A stretch of 35,606 nt of DNA from Mesorhizobium sp. (lineage in GTDB: Bacteria > Pseudomonadota > Alphaproteobacteria > Rhizobiales > Rhizobiaceae), in assembly GCF_004962925.1 (NCBI RefSeq), contig NZ_SUEO01000020.1, forward strand, positions 1 to 35,606. The letters are read 5' to 3'. A model generated the notes under the pieces. That model ran no database searches, was not told where the DNA came from, and saw only the letters and a list, made by a program, of their open reading frames with translations. This document shows, in pieces, positions 17,606 through 26,111 of this stretch (position 1 is its first letter; each line of letters begins with the position of its first letter). The position numbers and the translations under genes were made by a program.

Positions 17606-18055
17606 TCAGGCTGCGGCCGTTGGCAGGTGGTCGCGGACCCACCTGACGATCTGCCCCGCCGTCATCGCGCCGGATGTGCGCCCTATCTCATGTCCGCCAC
17701 GGAAGAGGATCATGGTCGGGATGCTGCGAATGCCGAGCTTGGCCGCAACGGCTTGCTCATTGTCGGAATTGAGCTTGATCAGGCGAACATGCGGCTCCAG
17801 CTCGCTTGCTGCCGCTTCATATGCCGGCGCCATCATCTTGCAGGGGCCGCACCACGGTGCCCAGATGTCGACGACGACGGGGACGCTGCTTCGCGTGACC
17901 TGGCGATCGAAAGTCTGTGCGTCGACGTCTTCGGGATGACCCGAGAACAGCTTGGAGCCGCACTTTCCGCATTTCGCGTCCCTGGCATTGCGCGACGGCG
18001 GCAGGCGATTGACCCCGCCGCATTTGCCGCAAACCACCAGATTTTCCTTCGCCAT
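17606..18055 (-). CDS. trxC: Thioredoxin 2 (TrxC) with N-terminal zinc ribbon
   Basis: A 149-residue cytoplasmic disulfide reductase. The N-terminal zinc site is formed by CGKC (9-12) and CGKC (29-32). The thioredoxin fold then has the active site WCGPC (68-72) and the cis-proline in SIPT (Pro113). This Cys4 extension distinguishes thioredoxin 2 from thioredoxin 1 and is linked to oxidative-stress resistance in this family. I chose ATG 18055, giving MAKENL and eight bases from AGGTG; an ATG six bases upstream is possible but leaves the ribosome site too close. It lies 32 bases after the phosphotransferase-kinase gene and is probably cotranscribed with it. Confidence 0.93.
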   Translation of the reverse strand: MAKENLVVCGKCGGVNRLPPSRNARDAKCGKCGSKLFSGHPEDVDAQTFDRQVTRSSVPVVVDIWAPWCGPCKMMAPAYEAAASELEPHVRLIKLNSDNEQAVAAKLGIRSIPTMILFRGGHEIGRTSGAMTAGQIVRWVRDHLPTAAA

Positions 18056-18087
18056 GGCCATTCACCTGCTGAAGTCGATCGCCGCCG

Positions 18088-19650
18088 TCAGGATGCCGTC
18101 CTGAGCGAAGCACCCTGCGCAGAAGCCGCCGCATCCGAGAAGCTCGCCAACTCTGCGGCGATGTCGGCGAGCTTTCGATCGGCGTCGACCTTGCGCCAGG
18201 TGGACGGGGTGGCATTTCGCTGCAATTGCCGTGAAAGGATGTCGATGGTGGCGTCGGAAGGACCGCCGCTGCGCTCGCTTACCCGTCGCCAAAGAACAAG
18301 CGGATCCGCCTCCAGCCAGAATCCGGCGAAAGCAACGTCTCTGCCATTTGCCGCCTTCTCGATGCGGTCGCGATCGGCCGGCCTGTCAAAGACGGCATCG
18401 GCGACCACCGAACCGCCTTCGGAAAGGATCAAGTCGGCGCGCCATGTCATTTCGCGGTAGACGCGGTCGGACACTTCAGGTCGATAGGCCCTGTCCGGCA
18501 GCTTCGTCTCGGCCGGCACCCCATGCATGGCTTTGCGGATGCGGTCGCTTTCGACAATGCGCGCGCCGGGCGGCACGCCGACATGTGCGGCGAGTGCCTC
18601 GGCAACGGCCGTCTTGCCGGAACCACTCAGGCCGCCGATGGCGATCAGCCGAGGAGACCTTGGCTGGAGAAGTGTTCGGGCGAGCTCGAAATAGGATCTG
18701 GCCTCGGTAATCAGCCTGTCGGAATCGGCACTGCCTTCCTCGATCTGGGTTGCGGTGATATGCGCACGAACGGCAGCCCGCACTGCCATGAAAAACGGCA
18801 GGAGGATGAAGCCGTCCTCGTCGTCTGCTTCGTCGAGGTAGCGGTTCGCCACCAAGTTGGCAAGTTCGGGAAAGCCGCGGTGCCAGAGGTCCATCAGCAG
18901 GAAGGCCAGATCGTAAAGCACATCGATGCTGGCGATCTGGTCATTGAATTCGATGCAATCGAAGAGGCGGGGCTCTCCGTCGAAGAGACAGATGTTGCGC
19001 AGATGCAGATCGCCATGGCAGCGCCGGATCTTGCCTGCCGCTTCCCGCCGGTCGAGCAGTTCGCGATGACGGGCGAGGGCCGCGCGGAAGATCCCGGTGA
19101 ATGCCTTGATCTCGGCTTTCTCGAAAGCATTGCTGGTGGCAAAGCCGGCTTCGTTGATGTCGAGCACGCCTGCCAGGTTCGAGAATCCACTGCCGTTGTG
19201 GATCTCCGGCGCGCCGCGATGATAGCGCACGATCATGCGCGCGACCGCCGTCATCAGCGCAGGCGTCAGTTCGCCACCGACTGCCATTCGATCGAGCAGC
19301 TTCGACTGATCGAAGCGGACCATCTCGATTGCCGCATCGACCAGTTTGCCGCTTCCGTCGAAGGCGAGCTTGCCGTCGGTCTCTCGCGTGATGCGCCGCA
19401 CACCCAGATAGAGGCCGGGCGCGGTCTTGGAGTTGAGCTCCACCTCGTTCTCGCAAGCGGCGAGCCGCAGCACCGGGGTCGAGAAGTCGACATAGGGCAG
19501 CTTGACGGCTCGCTTGATCTTGTAAGCGCGCTGACCAACCAGGAAGATACGCGAGATGTGGGTTTCGATCGCTTCGACCGGCCCGGTCTCGCCATATGCG
19601 GCAGGGTCCATCAACATCGCGGCCACGGATTCCTGATCTTCGACGATCAT
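18088..19650 (-). CDS. Aminoglycoside-phosphotransferase-like domain fused to AAA/zeta-toxin-like kinase domain
   Basis: A 520-residue two-domain protein. The N-terminal part (about 1-330) has a phosphotransferase fold with the catalytic loop HGDLHLRN (212-219) and the metal-binding segment FDCIEFND (230-237). The C-terminal part (about 335-505) is a P-loop kinase with Walker A GGLSGSGKT (339-347) and an ESDRIRK segment, resembling gluconate-kinase-like or zeta-toxin-like ATPases. This architecture is a widespread conserved hypothetical in proteobacteria, often next to stress genes; the substrate is unknown. The neighbours here are trxC downstream and a universal stress gene and a cytochrome remnant upstream, so a stress role is plausible. 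AGAGG seven bases before ATG 19650 supports the start. Confidence 0.88.
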   Translation of the reverse strand: MIVEDQESVAAMLMDPAAYGETGPVEAIETHISRIFLVGQRAYKIKRAVKLPYVDFSTPVLRLAACENEVELNSKTAPGLYLGVRRITRETDGKLAFDGSGKLVDAAIEMVRFDQSKLLDRMAVGGELTPALMTAVARMIVRYHRGAPEIHNGSGFSNLAGVLDINEAGFATSNAFEKAEIKAFTGIFRAALARHRELLDRREAAGKIRRCHGDLHLRNICLFDGEPRLFDCIEFNDQIASIDVLYDLAFLLMDLWHRGFPELANLVANRYLDEADDEDGFILLPFFMAVRAAVRAHITATQIEEGSADSDRLITEARSYFELARTLLQPRSPRLIAIGGLSGSGKTAVAEALAAHVGVPPGARIVESDRIRKAMHGVPAETKLPDRAYRPEVSDRVYREMTWRADLILSEGGSVVADAVFDRPADRDRIEKAANGRDVAFAGFWLEADPLVLWRRVSERSGGPSDATIDILSRQLQRNATPSTWRKVDADRKLADIAAELASFSDAAASAQGASLRTAS

Positions 19651-19725
19651 CGGATGCCTCTTTGTCTGTATCCAACCATTGGAATCCGACGAGCGTGGTC
19701 GCTGAAATTCCGCGCCATCGGGCCC

Positions 19726-19894
19726 TTACTGCGGCAGCGTCTGGATATAACCGGCCAGGTCACGGATGCGTTCCCTAGTACGATCTCTCCGGCGTTCGGC
19801 CATATTTGTTGGCGTCCGTCGGAAGAAATTGGCGGCCCCACAACGGCATGTCGCGATCGCCGTGTTCCGGCACGGTCTGAAGCGTATTGGCGTC
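19726..19894 (-). pseudogene. Decayed C-terminal part of a c-type cytochrome
   Basis: Reading leftward from 19894, one frame gives HGDRDMPLWGRQFLPTDANK, matching the methionine-ligand region (MPVWG) of small soluble cytochromes c. It runs into a stop. A second frame then gives RERIRDLAGYIQTLPQ and a stop at 19726, which is the usual C-terminal helix of such cytochromes. The heme-binding CxxCH and the entire N-terminal half are missing. At least one frameshift and a large deletion have destroyed the gene. This explains most of the 380-base gap between the kinase fusion and the universal stress gene. Confidence 0.6.
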
Positions 19895-19908
19895 GGCACG
19901 CGGGCACG

Positions 19909-19922
19909 TTGATACGGATCAC
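19909..19922. promoter_or_regulatory. FNR/FixK-like anaerobox
   Basis: TTGATACGGATCAC matches the FNR/FixK consensus TTGAT-N4-ATCAA at nine of its ten specified positions. It lies about 110 bases upstream of the universal stress gene on the plus strand and just upstream of the cytochrome remnant on the minus strand. Both are gene types often under FixK or FNR control in rhizobia, which supports but does not prove function. Confidence 0.5.
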
Positions 19923-20030
19923 ACGGATCAAATGATGCGCGGCGACGTTCTTGACTCAGCGCAAGGAACGCGCCGAGCCGTCTCGCTATTACGACGATTG
20001 GACTTTGAGGCAAAATCGGGAGCAGCCGCC

Positions 20031-20866
20031 ATGGCTTTCAGGACGATATTTACCGTTATGGGACCGAACAAGGGGGACGACGATCTCAAACTCGCCGCCG
20101 ACCTGTGCGACGAAATCGGCGCGCATCTTGCTGTTCTTGTCATTGCCATTGCTGCACCGCCACCAGTCGGAGAGTATGCTGCGGTGGTTTCAGAAGCCTG
20201 GCTCAAGGCGCGTCAGGCCGACGAGAATCTGTTGAAGAAGCGAACCGCTGCCGTGTCGGCTCTTCTCGCCGGCAGGGCGCTTTCGGCCGATGTCTCCAGC
20301 GAATATCTGGAAGCCGGCTGGGCCGACGAAACCATCGGCCGCCGTGCCCGCTACGCCGACATTACGGTTGTTGGACCGGAGTTGCTTGCCGGCGAAACGC
20401 TGAAAAACAAAGTGATCGATGGCGGATTGTTTTCTTCGGGAAAGCCTTTGCTGTTAATCCCCGAAGGATCCCGGCCGACACTCAAGCCGAAATGCGTGCT
20501 GATTGCCTGGGACGCCCGTCTGGAATCATCGCGTGCCGTCCGCGAATCCCTCGACATGCTGGCAGGCGCCGATGAGGTGCACCTTGTCATGGTCGATCCG
20601 GTGGAGGACGAATACACCATGGGGCGGAGCCTGGAGCCGACGCCGCTGCCTATCTCGCGCGGCACGGCGTGAATGTAACGGTCGACCGGCTGCCCAGCTT
20701 GAACCATTCAGTCGTCGACGTGCTTCGCAGGCACGCGGTCGACATCGCCGCCGACCTGATGGTGATGGGCGCCTATGGTCATTCCCGGCTGCGCGAGCGC
20801 ATCTTCGGCGGCGTCACCATCTCGATGCTTGAAGATCCGCCGATGCCGATCCTTATGGCGCGGTAG
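20031..20866 (+). pseudogene. Universal stress protein (tandem UspA type), broken by an apparent one-base deletion
   Basis: The start at ATG 20031 has GGGAG nine bases upstream. The first frame encodes about 196 residues of a universal stress protein (MAFRTIFTVMGPNKGDDD and onward, then PKCVLIAWDARLESSRAVRE). It derails after DPVEDEYT and stops at 20672. The next frame continues with GADAAAYLARHGVNVTVDRL and ends with ADLMVMGAYGHSRLRERIFG and ILMAR at 20866, the typical ATP-binding G-2x-G-9x-G(S/T) end of UspA. Adding one C after 20618 (ACC-ATGGGG to ACC-CATGGGG) restores one frame, EYTHGAEPGADAAAYL. It may be a true pseudogene, a sequencing error, or a reversible frameshift. The restored protein would be about 278 residues. 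Confidence 0.85.
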
Positions 20867-20912
20867 TCCGCCGGCCAGGGCGATCTCGGGAAACGCTAAG
20901 TGTTTGTTTTTC

Positions 20913-20989
20913 TGGTCGGAGTGGCAGGATTTGAACCTGCGACCCCATCGTCCCGAACGATGTGCGCTACCAGGCTGCGCTACACTCCG
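20913..20989 (-). tRNA. tRNA-Pro (anticodon CGG)
   Basis: A complete 77-base cloverleaf on the minus strand. The acceptor arm is CGGAGTG/CACTCCG, with D arm GCGCAGCCTGGTAGCGC and anticodon arm CATCG-TTCGGGA-CGATG with CGG at 20953-20955. The T arm is GCAGG-TTCAAAT-CCTGC, and CCA is encoded (20913-20915). It reads prolyl CCG codons, which are abundant in this GC-rich genome. Confidence 0.97.
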
Positions 20990-21005
20990 TGACCAGACCG
21001 CGGGC

Positions 21006-21034
21006 TTATAGCCGCCGCACTTCGTTCCTGCAAG
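21006..21034 (-). promoter_or_regulatory. Sigma-70-type promoter of tRNA-Pro
   Basis: On the minus strand CTTGCA (21029-21034) and CTATAA (21006-21011) are separated by 17 bases and end 17 bases before the tRNA 5' end. This is close to the alphaproteobacterial housekeeping consensus CTTGAC-N17-CTATAT. Confidence 0.7.
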
Positions 21035-21193
21035 CGCCAATGGCAGCACTTCTGTCGCATTTCTTCCGCTTTCGCCTTAACGTCATATAGGTTTCAGTTT
21101 CCTGGGGGATAAACACGGCTTAAAGGCTCGTGTTATAGGCATCGGCCACCTGCGTTGAAACCACTCTGATTCCAGCCGCTTGGAGTTGCTGTC

Positions 21194-22714
21194 TTGCCCC
21201 TGAAGATCGTTAGCGAAGCCCGTCCCAACACCTTTGAGTTTGAAACCTCGGCGCTGATCAAGGCGTCCGGCTTTCGTGAATATGATGCGCGTTGGTGGTT
21301 CGGTCATCCGGGCTCTGCGGAGCCGCCGGAGCTCAACCTGATCGGTGTCCAGGCGCTCGGCATGGGGCTCGGCACGCTGATCCGGCGCCTGGGCGCCGGG
21401 CCGGATATCGTGACCGGGCATGATTTCCGTTCCTATTCGCTTGCGATCAAGCTGGCGCTGGTTTCCGGGCTGATGGCCGCCGGCGCGCGGGTTAGGGATA
21501 TCGGGCTGGCGCTGTCGCCGATGGCCTATTTCGCCCAGTTCGCGCTCGATACGCCATCCGTCGCCATGGTCACCGCCTCGCACAATGAAAACGGCTGGAG
21601 CGGCGTCAAGATGGGGGCGGCGCGTCCCCTGACCTTCGGTCCGGAGGAAATGACCGCATTGAAGACGATCGTGCTTGCGGGCGACTTCGACCTCGTCGGC
21701 GGCGGCTCCTATGACTTCGTCGCGGATTTCCGCAAAACCTATCTGGACGACCTGACCGTTGGGAAACGCATATTGCGAAAGCTCAAGGTGGTCGCCGCCT
21801 GCGGCAACGGCACTGCCGGCGCCTTCGCGCCCGAGGCGCTGGAGCGGATCGGCTGCGAGGTGATCCCGCTCGATGTCGAGCTCGACCATACGTTTCCGAA
21901 CTACAATCCCAATCCCGAAGATATGAAGATGCTGCACGCGATCCGCGACAAGGTGCTGGAAACGGGAGCCGATGTCGGGCTTGGCTTCGACGGCGATGGC
22001 GACCGCTGCGGCGTGGTCGACAATGCAGGCAACGAGATCTTCGCCGACAAGGTCGGTGTCATGCTCGCGCGCGACATCGCGCGACTGCACCCCGGCTCGA
22101 CCTTCGTCGTCGACGTCAAGTCGACAGGATTGTTCAATACCGACGCCGCGCTGCGCGCCGATGGCGCCGTTACCGACTATTGGAAGACCGGCCACTCCTA
22201 CATAAAACGCCGCGTGGCCGAGCTTGGCGCTATCGCCGGTTTCGAAAAATCCGGTCATTTCTTCTTCAATCCACCGATCGGGCGCGGCTATGACGATGGT
22301 CTCATCACAGCCATCGCCATCTGCCAGATGCTGGATCGCAGCCCGGGTTGCAGCATGGCCGATCTCTATCGCGCCCTGCCGCTGACCTTCGGCACGCCGA
22401 CCATGTCGCCGCACTGTGCCGACGAGCTGAAATACGGCGTGGTCGAGCGGGTCGTTTCTGATTTCCAGGCCATGAAGCAGGACGGCGCCATCTTCGCCGG
22501 CCAGAAGATCGCCGAACTGATCACCGTCAATGGCGTTCGCGTCGTTGCCGAGGACGGCACCTGGGGCCTGGTGCGGGCGTCGTCGAACAAGCCGGAGCTT
22601 GTCGTGGTGGTGGAGAGCCCGGTATCGTCGGAGCGGCGCCGAGAGATGTTCGAGGGCGTCGATGGGGTGCTGCGCCGCAGCCCGGAAGTCGGCGCTTATA
22701 ACCAGACCTTCTAG
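21194..22714 (+). CDS. Phosphomannomutase/phosphoglucomutase (alpha-D-phosphohexomutase family)
   Basis: A 506-residue cytoplasmic mutase interconverting hexose-6-phosphate and hexose-1-phosphate, feeding nucleotide sugars for exopolysaccharide, LPS or glucan synthesis. Seen are the phosphoserine loop VTASHNENGW (Ser129), the Mg-binding loop DGDGDR (266-271) and the sugar-recognition segment GFEKSGH. The C-terminal phosphate-binding part is LVRASSNKPELVVVVES. The start is TTG 21194 with GGAG eight bases upstream (21182-21185); no in-frame ATG fits the family start. It stands alone between the tRNA and the convergent bet operon. Whether mannose or glucose phosphates are preferred cannot be told from sequence. 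Confidence 0.92.
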   Translation: MPLKIVSEARPNTFEFETSALIKASGFREYDARWWFGHPGSAEPPELNLIGVQALGMGLGTLIRRLGAGPDIVTGHDFRSYSLAIKLALVSGLMAAGARVRDIGLALSPMAYFAQFALDTPSVAMVTASHNENGWSGVKMGAARPLTFGPEEMTALKTIVLAGDFDLVGGGSYDFVADFRKTYLDDLTVGKRILRKLKVVAACGNGTAGAFAPEALERIGCEVIPLDVELDHTFPNYNPNPEDMKMLHAIRDKVLETGADVGLGFDGDGDRCGVVDNAGNEIFADKVGVMLARDIARLHPGSTFVVDVKSTGLFNTDAALRADGAVTDYWKTGHSYIKRRVAELGAIAGFEKSGHFFFNPPIGRGYDDGLITAIAICQMLDRSPGCSMADLYRALPLTFGTPTMSPHCADELKYGVVERVVSDFQAMKQDGAIFAGQKIAELITVNGVRVVAEDGTWGLVRASSNKPELVVVVESPVSSERRREMFEGVDGVLRRSPEVGAYNQTF

Positions 22715-22749
22715 GCCTCATCGCATCCAGGGCGAGAGTGTCATGCAAG

Positions 22750-22782
22750 GGAAGCGGTCCAGCTTGTCGCTGATCCGCTTCC
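22750..22782. other. Imperfect hairpin between convergent mutase and bet operons
   Basis: GGAAGCGG (22750-22757) pairs with CCGCTTCC (22775-22782), extended by CAGC/GCTG beyond a two-base mismatch around the loop TTGTC. It lies in the 183-base gap between two convergent genes and could act on either transcript. There is no T-run, so terminator activity is uncertain. The rest of the gap shows nothing I recognise. Confidence 0.4.
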
Positions 22783-22897
22783 GCCGGACTTCATCGCAAG
22801 CGGGGAAACTTAGGCGGGCTTAAGATGCCTGCTCAAGAGCGTTCCAGTCGAACTTCTGCGCCCAGTCAGCAAAACTGTGCCAGCGGACCTCCGAGCC

Positions 22898-24361
22898 TCA
22901 ATACGGGCTCGCCACATCGCCGGTCTCGACATAGACCGACTTCAGCTGCGAATAGAGCGCCAGCGCGGCAAGCGAATTCTCGCGGCCGATACCGGACTGC
23001 TTGAAGCCGCCGAACGGGATTTCGACCGGCGTCAGATTGTAGGCGTTGATCCAGCAGGTGCCGGCCTGCAGCTCGGCGATGACGCGGTGGGCACGCGGCA
23101 GGTCGCGCGTGAAGACACCCGCGGCAAGGCCGAATTCGGTGTCGTTTGCGCGGTCGATCACCTCGTCCTCACTGTCGAATTTCAGCACGCTCATGACCGG
23201 CCCGAAAATCTCCTCGCGCGCGATCCGCATCGTGTCGGTGACGCCGGTGAAGACCGTCGGCTCGACGAAGAAGCCACCCTGGAAACCCTGTAGCGACGGC
23301 ACATTGCCGCCGCAGGCGAGCACGGCGCCATCCTGCTTGCCGGCCTCGATATAGCCGATGACCTTCTCGTGCTGGGCCTTGGAGACAAGCGGCCCCATCT
23401 GCGTCTCCTGGTCAAGCGGATCGCCGATGCGGATCTTCTTGGTCCGCTCGACCAGACGTTCGACGAAACGGTCGTGGATGCCCTTCTGCACGAACACCCG
23501 CGTGCCGTTGGAGCAGATCTGGCCGGTCGAATAGAAATTGCCGAGCATGGCGCCTCCAATGGCGTTTTCGAGATCGGCATCGTCGAAGACAATCAGCGGC
23601 GACTTGCCGCCAAGTTCCATGGTGGCATGCTTCATCTTCGAACCGGCGAGCGACAGCACCTTGCGGCCGGTCGGTACCGAGCCGGTTACCGAGACCTTGG
23701 CGACGACATCGTGCCCGACGAGGCCGGCGCCGACATCGCCATAGCCTTGCACGACGTTGAACAGCCCGTCGGGCAAGCCGGCCTCGGTGTAGATTTCGGC
23801 GAGCGCCAGCGCCGATAGCGGCGTGTTCTCCGACGGCTTGAACACCATGGCGTTGCCCATGGCGAGTGCCGGTGCCGATTTCCAGCCGGCGATCTGGATC
23901 GGATAGTTCCAGGCACCGATGCCGACGCAGACGCCCAGCGCCTCACGCCTTGTATAGGCAAAGGGTCCGCCGAGATCGAAGGACTCGCCATTATAGGCAG
24001 CGACCGCGCCGCCGAAATATTCGAGGCAATCCGCGGCCGACGGCGCATCCGCCACCAGCGTCTCCTGGATCGCCTTGCCTGTATCCAGCGTCTCGATGCG
24101 CGCCAGATCAGCGTTGCGCGCCCGCAATATGTCGGCGGCGCGGCGCAGGATGCGTCCACGCTCGACCGGCTTCAGCCGCGCCCAGGCCGGTTGTGCTGCA
24201 CGCGCTGCTTCGATCGCGAGTTCCAGCACGTTTGGCGTCGCCGAACGCAACATCGCGATCGTCTCGCCCGTTGCCGGATAGATGACCGGCAGTGGCGCAC
24301 CCTGCTCGTCGTCGATGTAGCGTCCGTTGACATAGTGCGATGCCGTTGGCTGGGCGCGCAT
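22898..24361 (-). CDS. betB: Betaine aldehyde dehydrogenase
   Basis: A 487-residue NAD(P)-dependent aldehyde dehydrogenase that oxidises betaine aldehyde to glycine betaine, the last step of the osmoprotectant pathway. Key residues are intact: Asn in [16 protein letters not shown], Glu249 in MELGGKSP and catalytic Cys283 in [11 protein letters not shown]. The context of betI, betC and betA directly upstream makes the BetB assignment secure among ALDH families. It begins 52 bases after betA and is the last gene of the operon. Confidence 0.96.
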   Translation of the reverse strand: MRAQPTASHYVNGRYIDDEQGAPLPVIYPATGETIAMLRSATPNVLELAIEAARAAQPAWARLKPVERGRILRRAADILRARNADLARIETLDTGKAIQETLVADAPSAADCLEYFGGAVAAYNGESFDLGGPFAYTRREALGVCVGIGAWNYPIQIAGWKSAPALAMGNAMVFKPSENTPLSALALAEIYTEAGLPDGLFNVVQGYGDVGAGLVGHDVVAKVSVTGSVPTGRKVLSLAGSKMKHATMELGGKSPLIVFDDADLENAIGGAMLGNFYSTGQICSNGTRVFVQKGIHDRFVERLVERTKKIRIGDPLDQETQMGPLVSKAQHEKVIGYIEAGKQDGAVLACGGNVPSLQGFQGGFFVEPTVFTGVTDTMRIAREEIFGPVMSVLKFDSEDEVIDRANDTEFGLAAGVFTRDLPRAHRVIAELQAGTCWINAYNLTPVEIPFGGFKQSGIGRENSLAALALYSQLKSVYVETGDVASPY

Positions 24362-24413
24362 AGCTGTTCTCCAATCGTCTTCGCTAGAGCGGAGCAGTCC
24401 GCCGGATCATGGC

Positions 24414-26066
24414 CTATCTGTCCGACACCTGCCAGCGCGGATTGATCCATGGTTCCTGGTTGGACGGCGCCAGCGGCGTGCGGCCAAGAATGTGGTCGGC
24501 GGCCTTCTCGCCGGTCATGATCGACGGCGCGTTGAGATTGCCGTTGGTGACGCGCGGGAAGATCGAGGAATCGGCGACCCGCAGCCCTTCGACACCGATG
24601 ACACGGCATTCCGGATCGACGACGCTCATCGGATCATCGGTGCGACCCATCTTGCAGGTGCCGCAAGGGTGGTAGGCGCTTTCCGCATGGTCGCGGATGA
24701 AGGCATCGAGATCCTCATCCGACTGCACGTGCGAGCCCGGCGAGAGCTCCTCGCCGCGATAGAGATCGAATGCAGACTGGCCGAAGATCTCGCGCGTCAG
24801 CCGGATGCAGTGGCGGAACTCGGTCCAGTCGTCCGGATGCGACATATAGTTGAAGCGGATCACCGGCTTCGATTTGGGATCGGGCGAGCGCAGCTTGACA
24901 GAACCGCGCGACTTCGATCGCATCGGCCCGACATGCGCCTGGAAACCGTGTGCCTTCGCCGCCGCCTTGCCGTCATAGCGAACCGCCGCCGGGATGAAAT
25001 GATATTGGATATCGGGATAGTCGACGCCGGCGCGCGAGCGCACGAAGGCCGCCGCTTCGAAATGGTTGGTCGCGCCGAGACCCGACTTGAAGAACAGCCA
25101 TTGCGCGCCGATCATCGCCTTGGAGAAGGGGTTCAGCACCGAATTCAGCGTGATCGGCTGCGTCGATTCCTGCTGGATATAGAGTTCCATATGGTCCTGC
25201 AGATTGCGGCCGACGCCGGGCCGGTTAGCGACCACTGGAATGCCGTACTCCCTGAGATGCTCGGCCGGGCCGATGCCGGACAGCATCAGGATCTTGGGCG
25301 AATTGATCGAGGAGGCGGCAACGATCACTTCACGTCGCGCCTTGATCACCTGAATCCGTTTGCGCGTTTCGATCTCGACCCCGGTGGCGCGTTGGTTCTC
25401 GATGATCACCCGCCGGGCGAAGCCCTTGACCAAGCTTACATTTTTCCGCCTCAACGCCGGCCTGAGATAGGCGCTCGCCGCCGACCAGCGGCGGCCGCCG
25501 CGAATGGTCTGCTCCATCGGCCCAAAGCCTTCCTGCTTCGCGCCGTTATAGTCGTCGGTCAGCTCGAAGCCGGCCTGACGGCCTGCTTCGACGAAAGCAC
25601 CGTAGAGTGGGTTCGTCCCTGAGCCGCGCTGCACGGACAGCGGGCCGCCGTGGCCGCGCCAGCCATTCTCGCCGCCATTGCTGTCCTCCATGCGCTTGAA
25701 GTAGGGGAGCACGTCGGCAAACCCCCAGCCAGTCGCGCCCTGTTCGGCCCAATGGTCGAAATCGCGGGCGTGGCCGCGCACATAGACCATGCCGTTGATC
25801 GAGGACGAGCCGCCAATGACCTTGCCGCGCGGCGTCGCCAGCACGCGGCCGCCGAGATGCGGCTCCGGCTCGCAGGCAAAGCCCCAGTCGTAGAGGCTCA
25901 TATTGAGCGGGATCGACAGCGCCGACGGCATCTGGATCAGCGGCCCGACATCGCTGCCGCCGAACTCGATGACGATCACCGAATGCTTGCCGTCCTCCGA
26001 CAGCCGGTAGGCCATGGCCGAGCCGGCCGAGCCGGAGCCGATGATGACGAAATCGGCCTCAAGCAT
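24414..26066 (-). CDS. betA: Choline dehydrogenase
   Basis: A 550-residue FAD enzyme of the GMC oxidoreductase family that oxidises choline to betaine aldehyde, normally at the inner membrane face. It has the N-terminal dinucleotide fold [20 protein letters not shown], the GMC signature [20 protein letters not shown] and the second signature [16 protein letters not shown]. The C-terminal active-site segments are [12 protein letters not shown] and [10 protein letters not shown]. It follows betC by 45 bases. Length and motifs fit the bacterial BetA family well. Confidence 0.96.
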   Translation of the reverse strand: MLEADFVIIGSGSAGSAMAYRLSEDGKHSVIVIEFGGSDVGPLIQMPSALSIPLNMSLYDWGFACEPEPHLGGRVLATPRGKVIGGSSSINGMVYVRGHARDFDHWAEQGATGWGFADVLPYFKRMEDSNGGENGWRGHGGPLSVQRGSGTNPLYGAFVEAGRQAGFELTDDYNGAKQEGFGPMEQTIRGGRRWSAASAYLRPALRRKNVSLVKGFARRVIIENQRATGVEIETRKRIQVIKARREVIVAASSINSPKILMLSGIGPAEHLREYGIPVVANRPGVGRNLQDHMELYIQQESTQPITLNSVLNPFSKAMIGAQWLFFKSGLGATNHFEAAAFVRSRAGVDYPDIQYHFIPAAVRYDGKAAAKAHGFQAHVGPMRSKSRGSVKLRSPDPKSKPVIRFNYMSHPDDWTEFRHCIRLTREIFGQSAFDLYRGEELSPGSHVQSDEDLDAFIRDHAESAYHPCGTCKMGRTDDPMSVVDPECRVIGVEGLRVADSSIFPRVTNGNLNAPSIMTGEKAADHILGRTPLAPSNQEPWINPRWQVSDR

Positions 26067-26111
26067 GGTTCATATGCGCCACGAAATCGGTGAGCGGGGG
26101 AACAAGTGCCA

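Noticed and set aside
18523..19935. A long plus-strand frame opposite the phosphotransferase-kinase fusion
   Set aside because: The minus-strand frame has HGDLHLRN and a Walker A motif; the plus-strand product has no domain and arises from codon-position GC bias.
20896..20989. tRNA-Pro as an integration site of a genomic island
   Set aside because: No integrase gene or second copy of the tRNA 3' end was seen; the repeated 16-mer downstream lies outside the tRNA and matches an intergenic repeat instead.
21083..22414. A minus-strand frame covering tRNA-side DNA and the phosphohexomutase
   Set aside because: The plus strand carries the mutase motifs TASHNENGW and DGDGDR; the minus frame is unsupported.
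22750..22782. Rho-independent terminator for the mutase gene
   Set aside because: The hairpin is imperfect and has no T-run on either strand, so I list it only as a hairpin.
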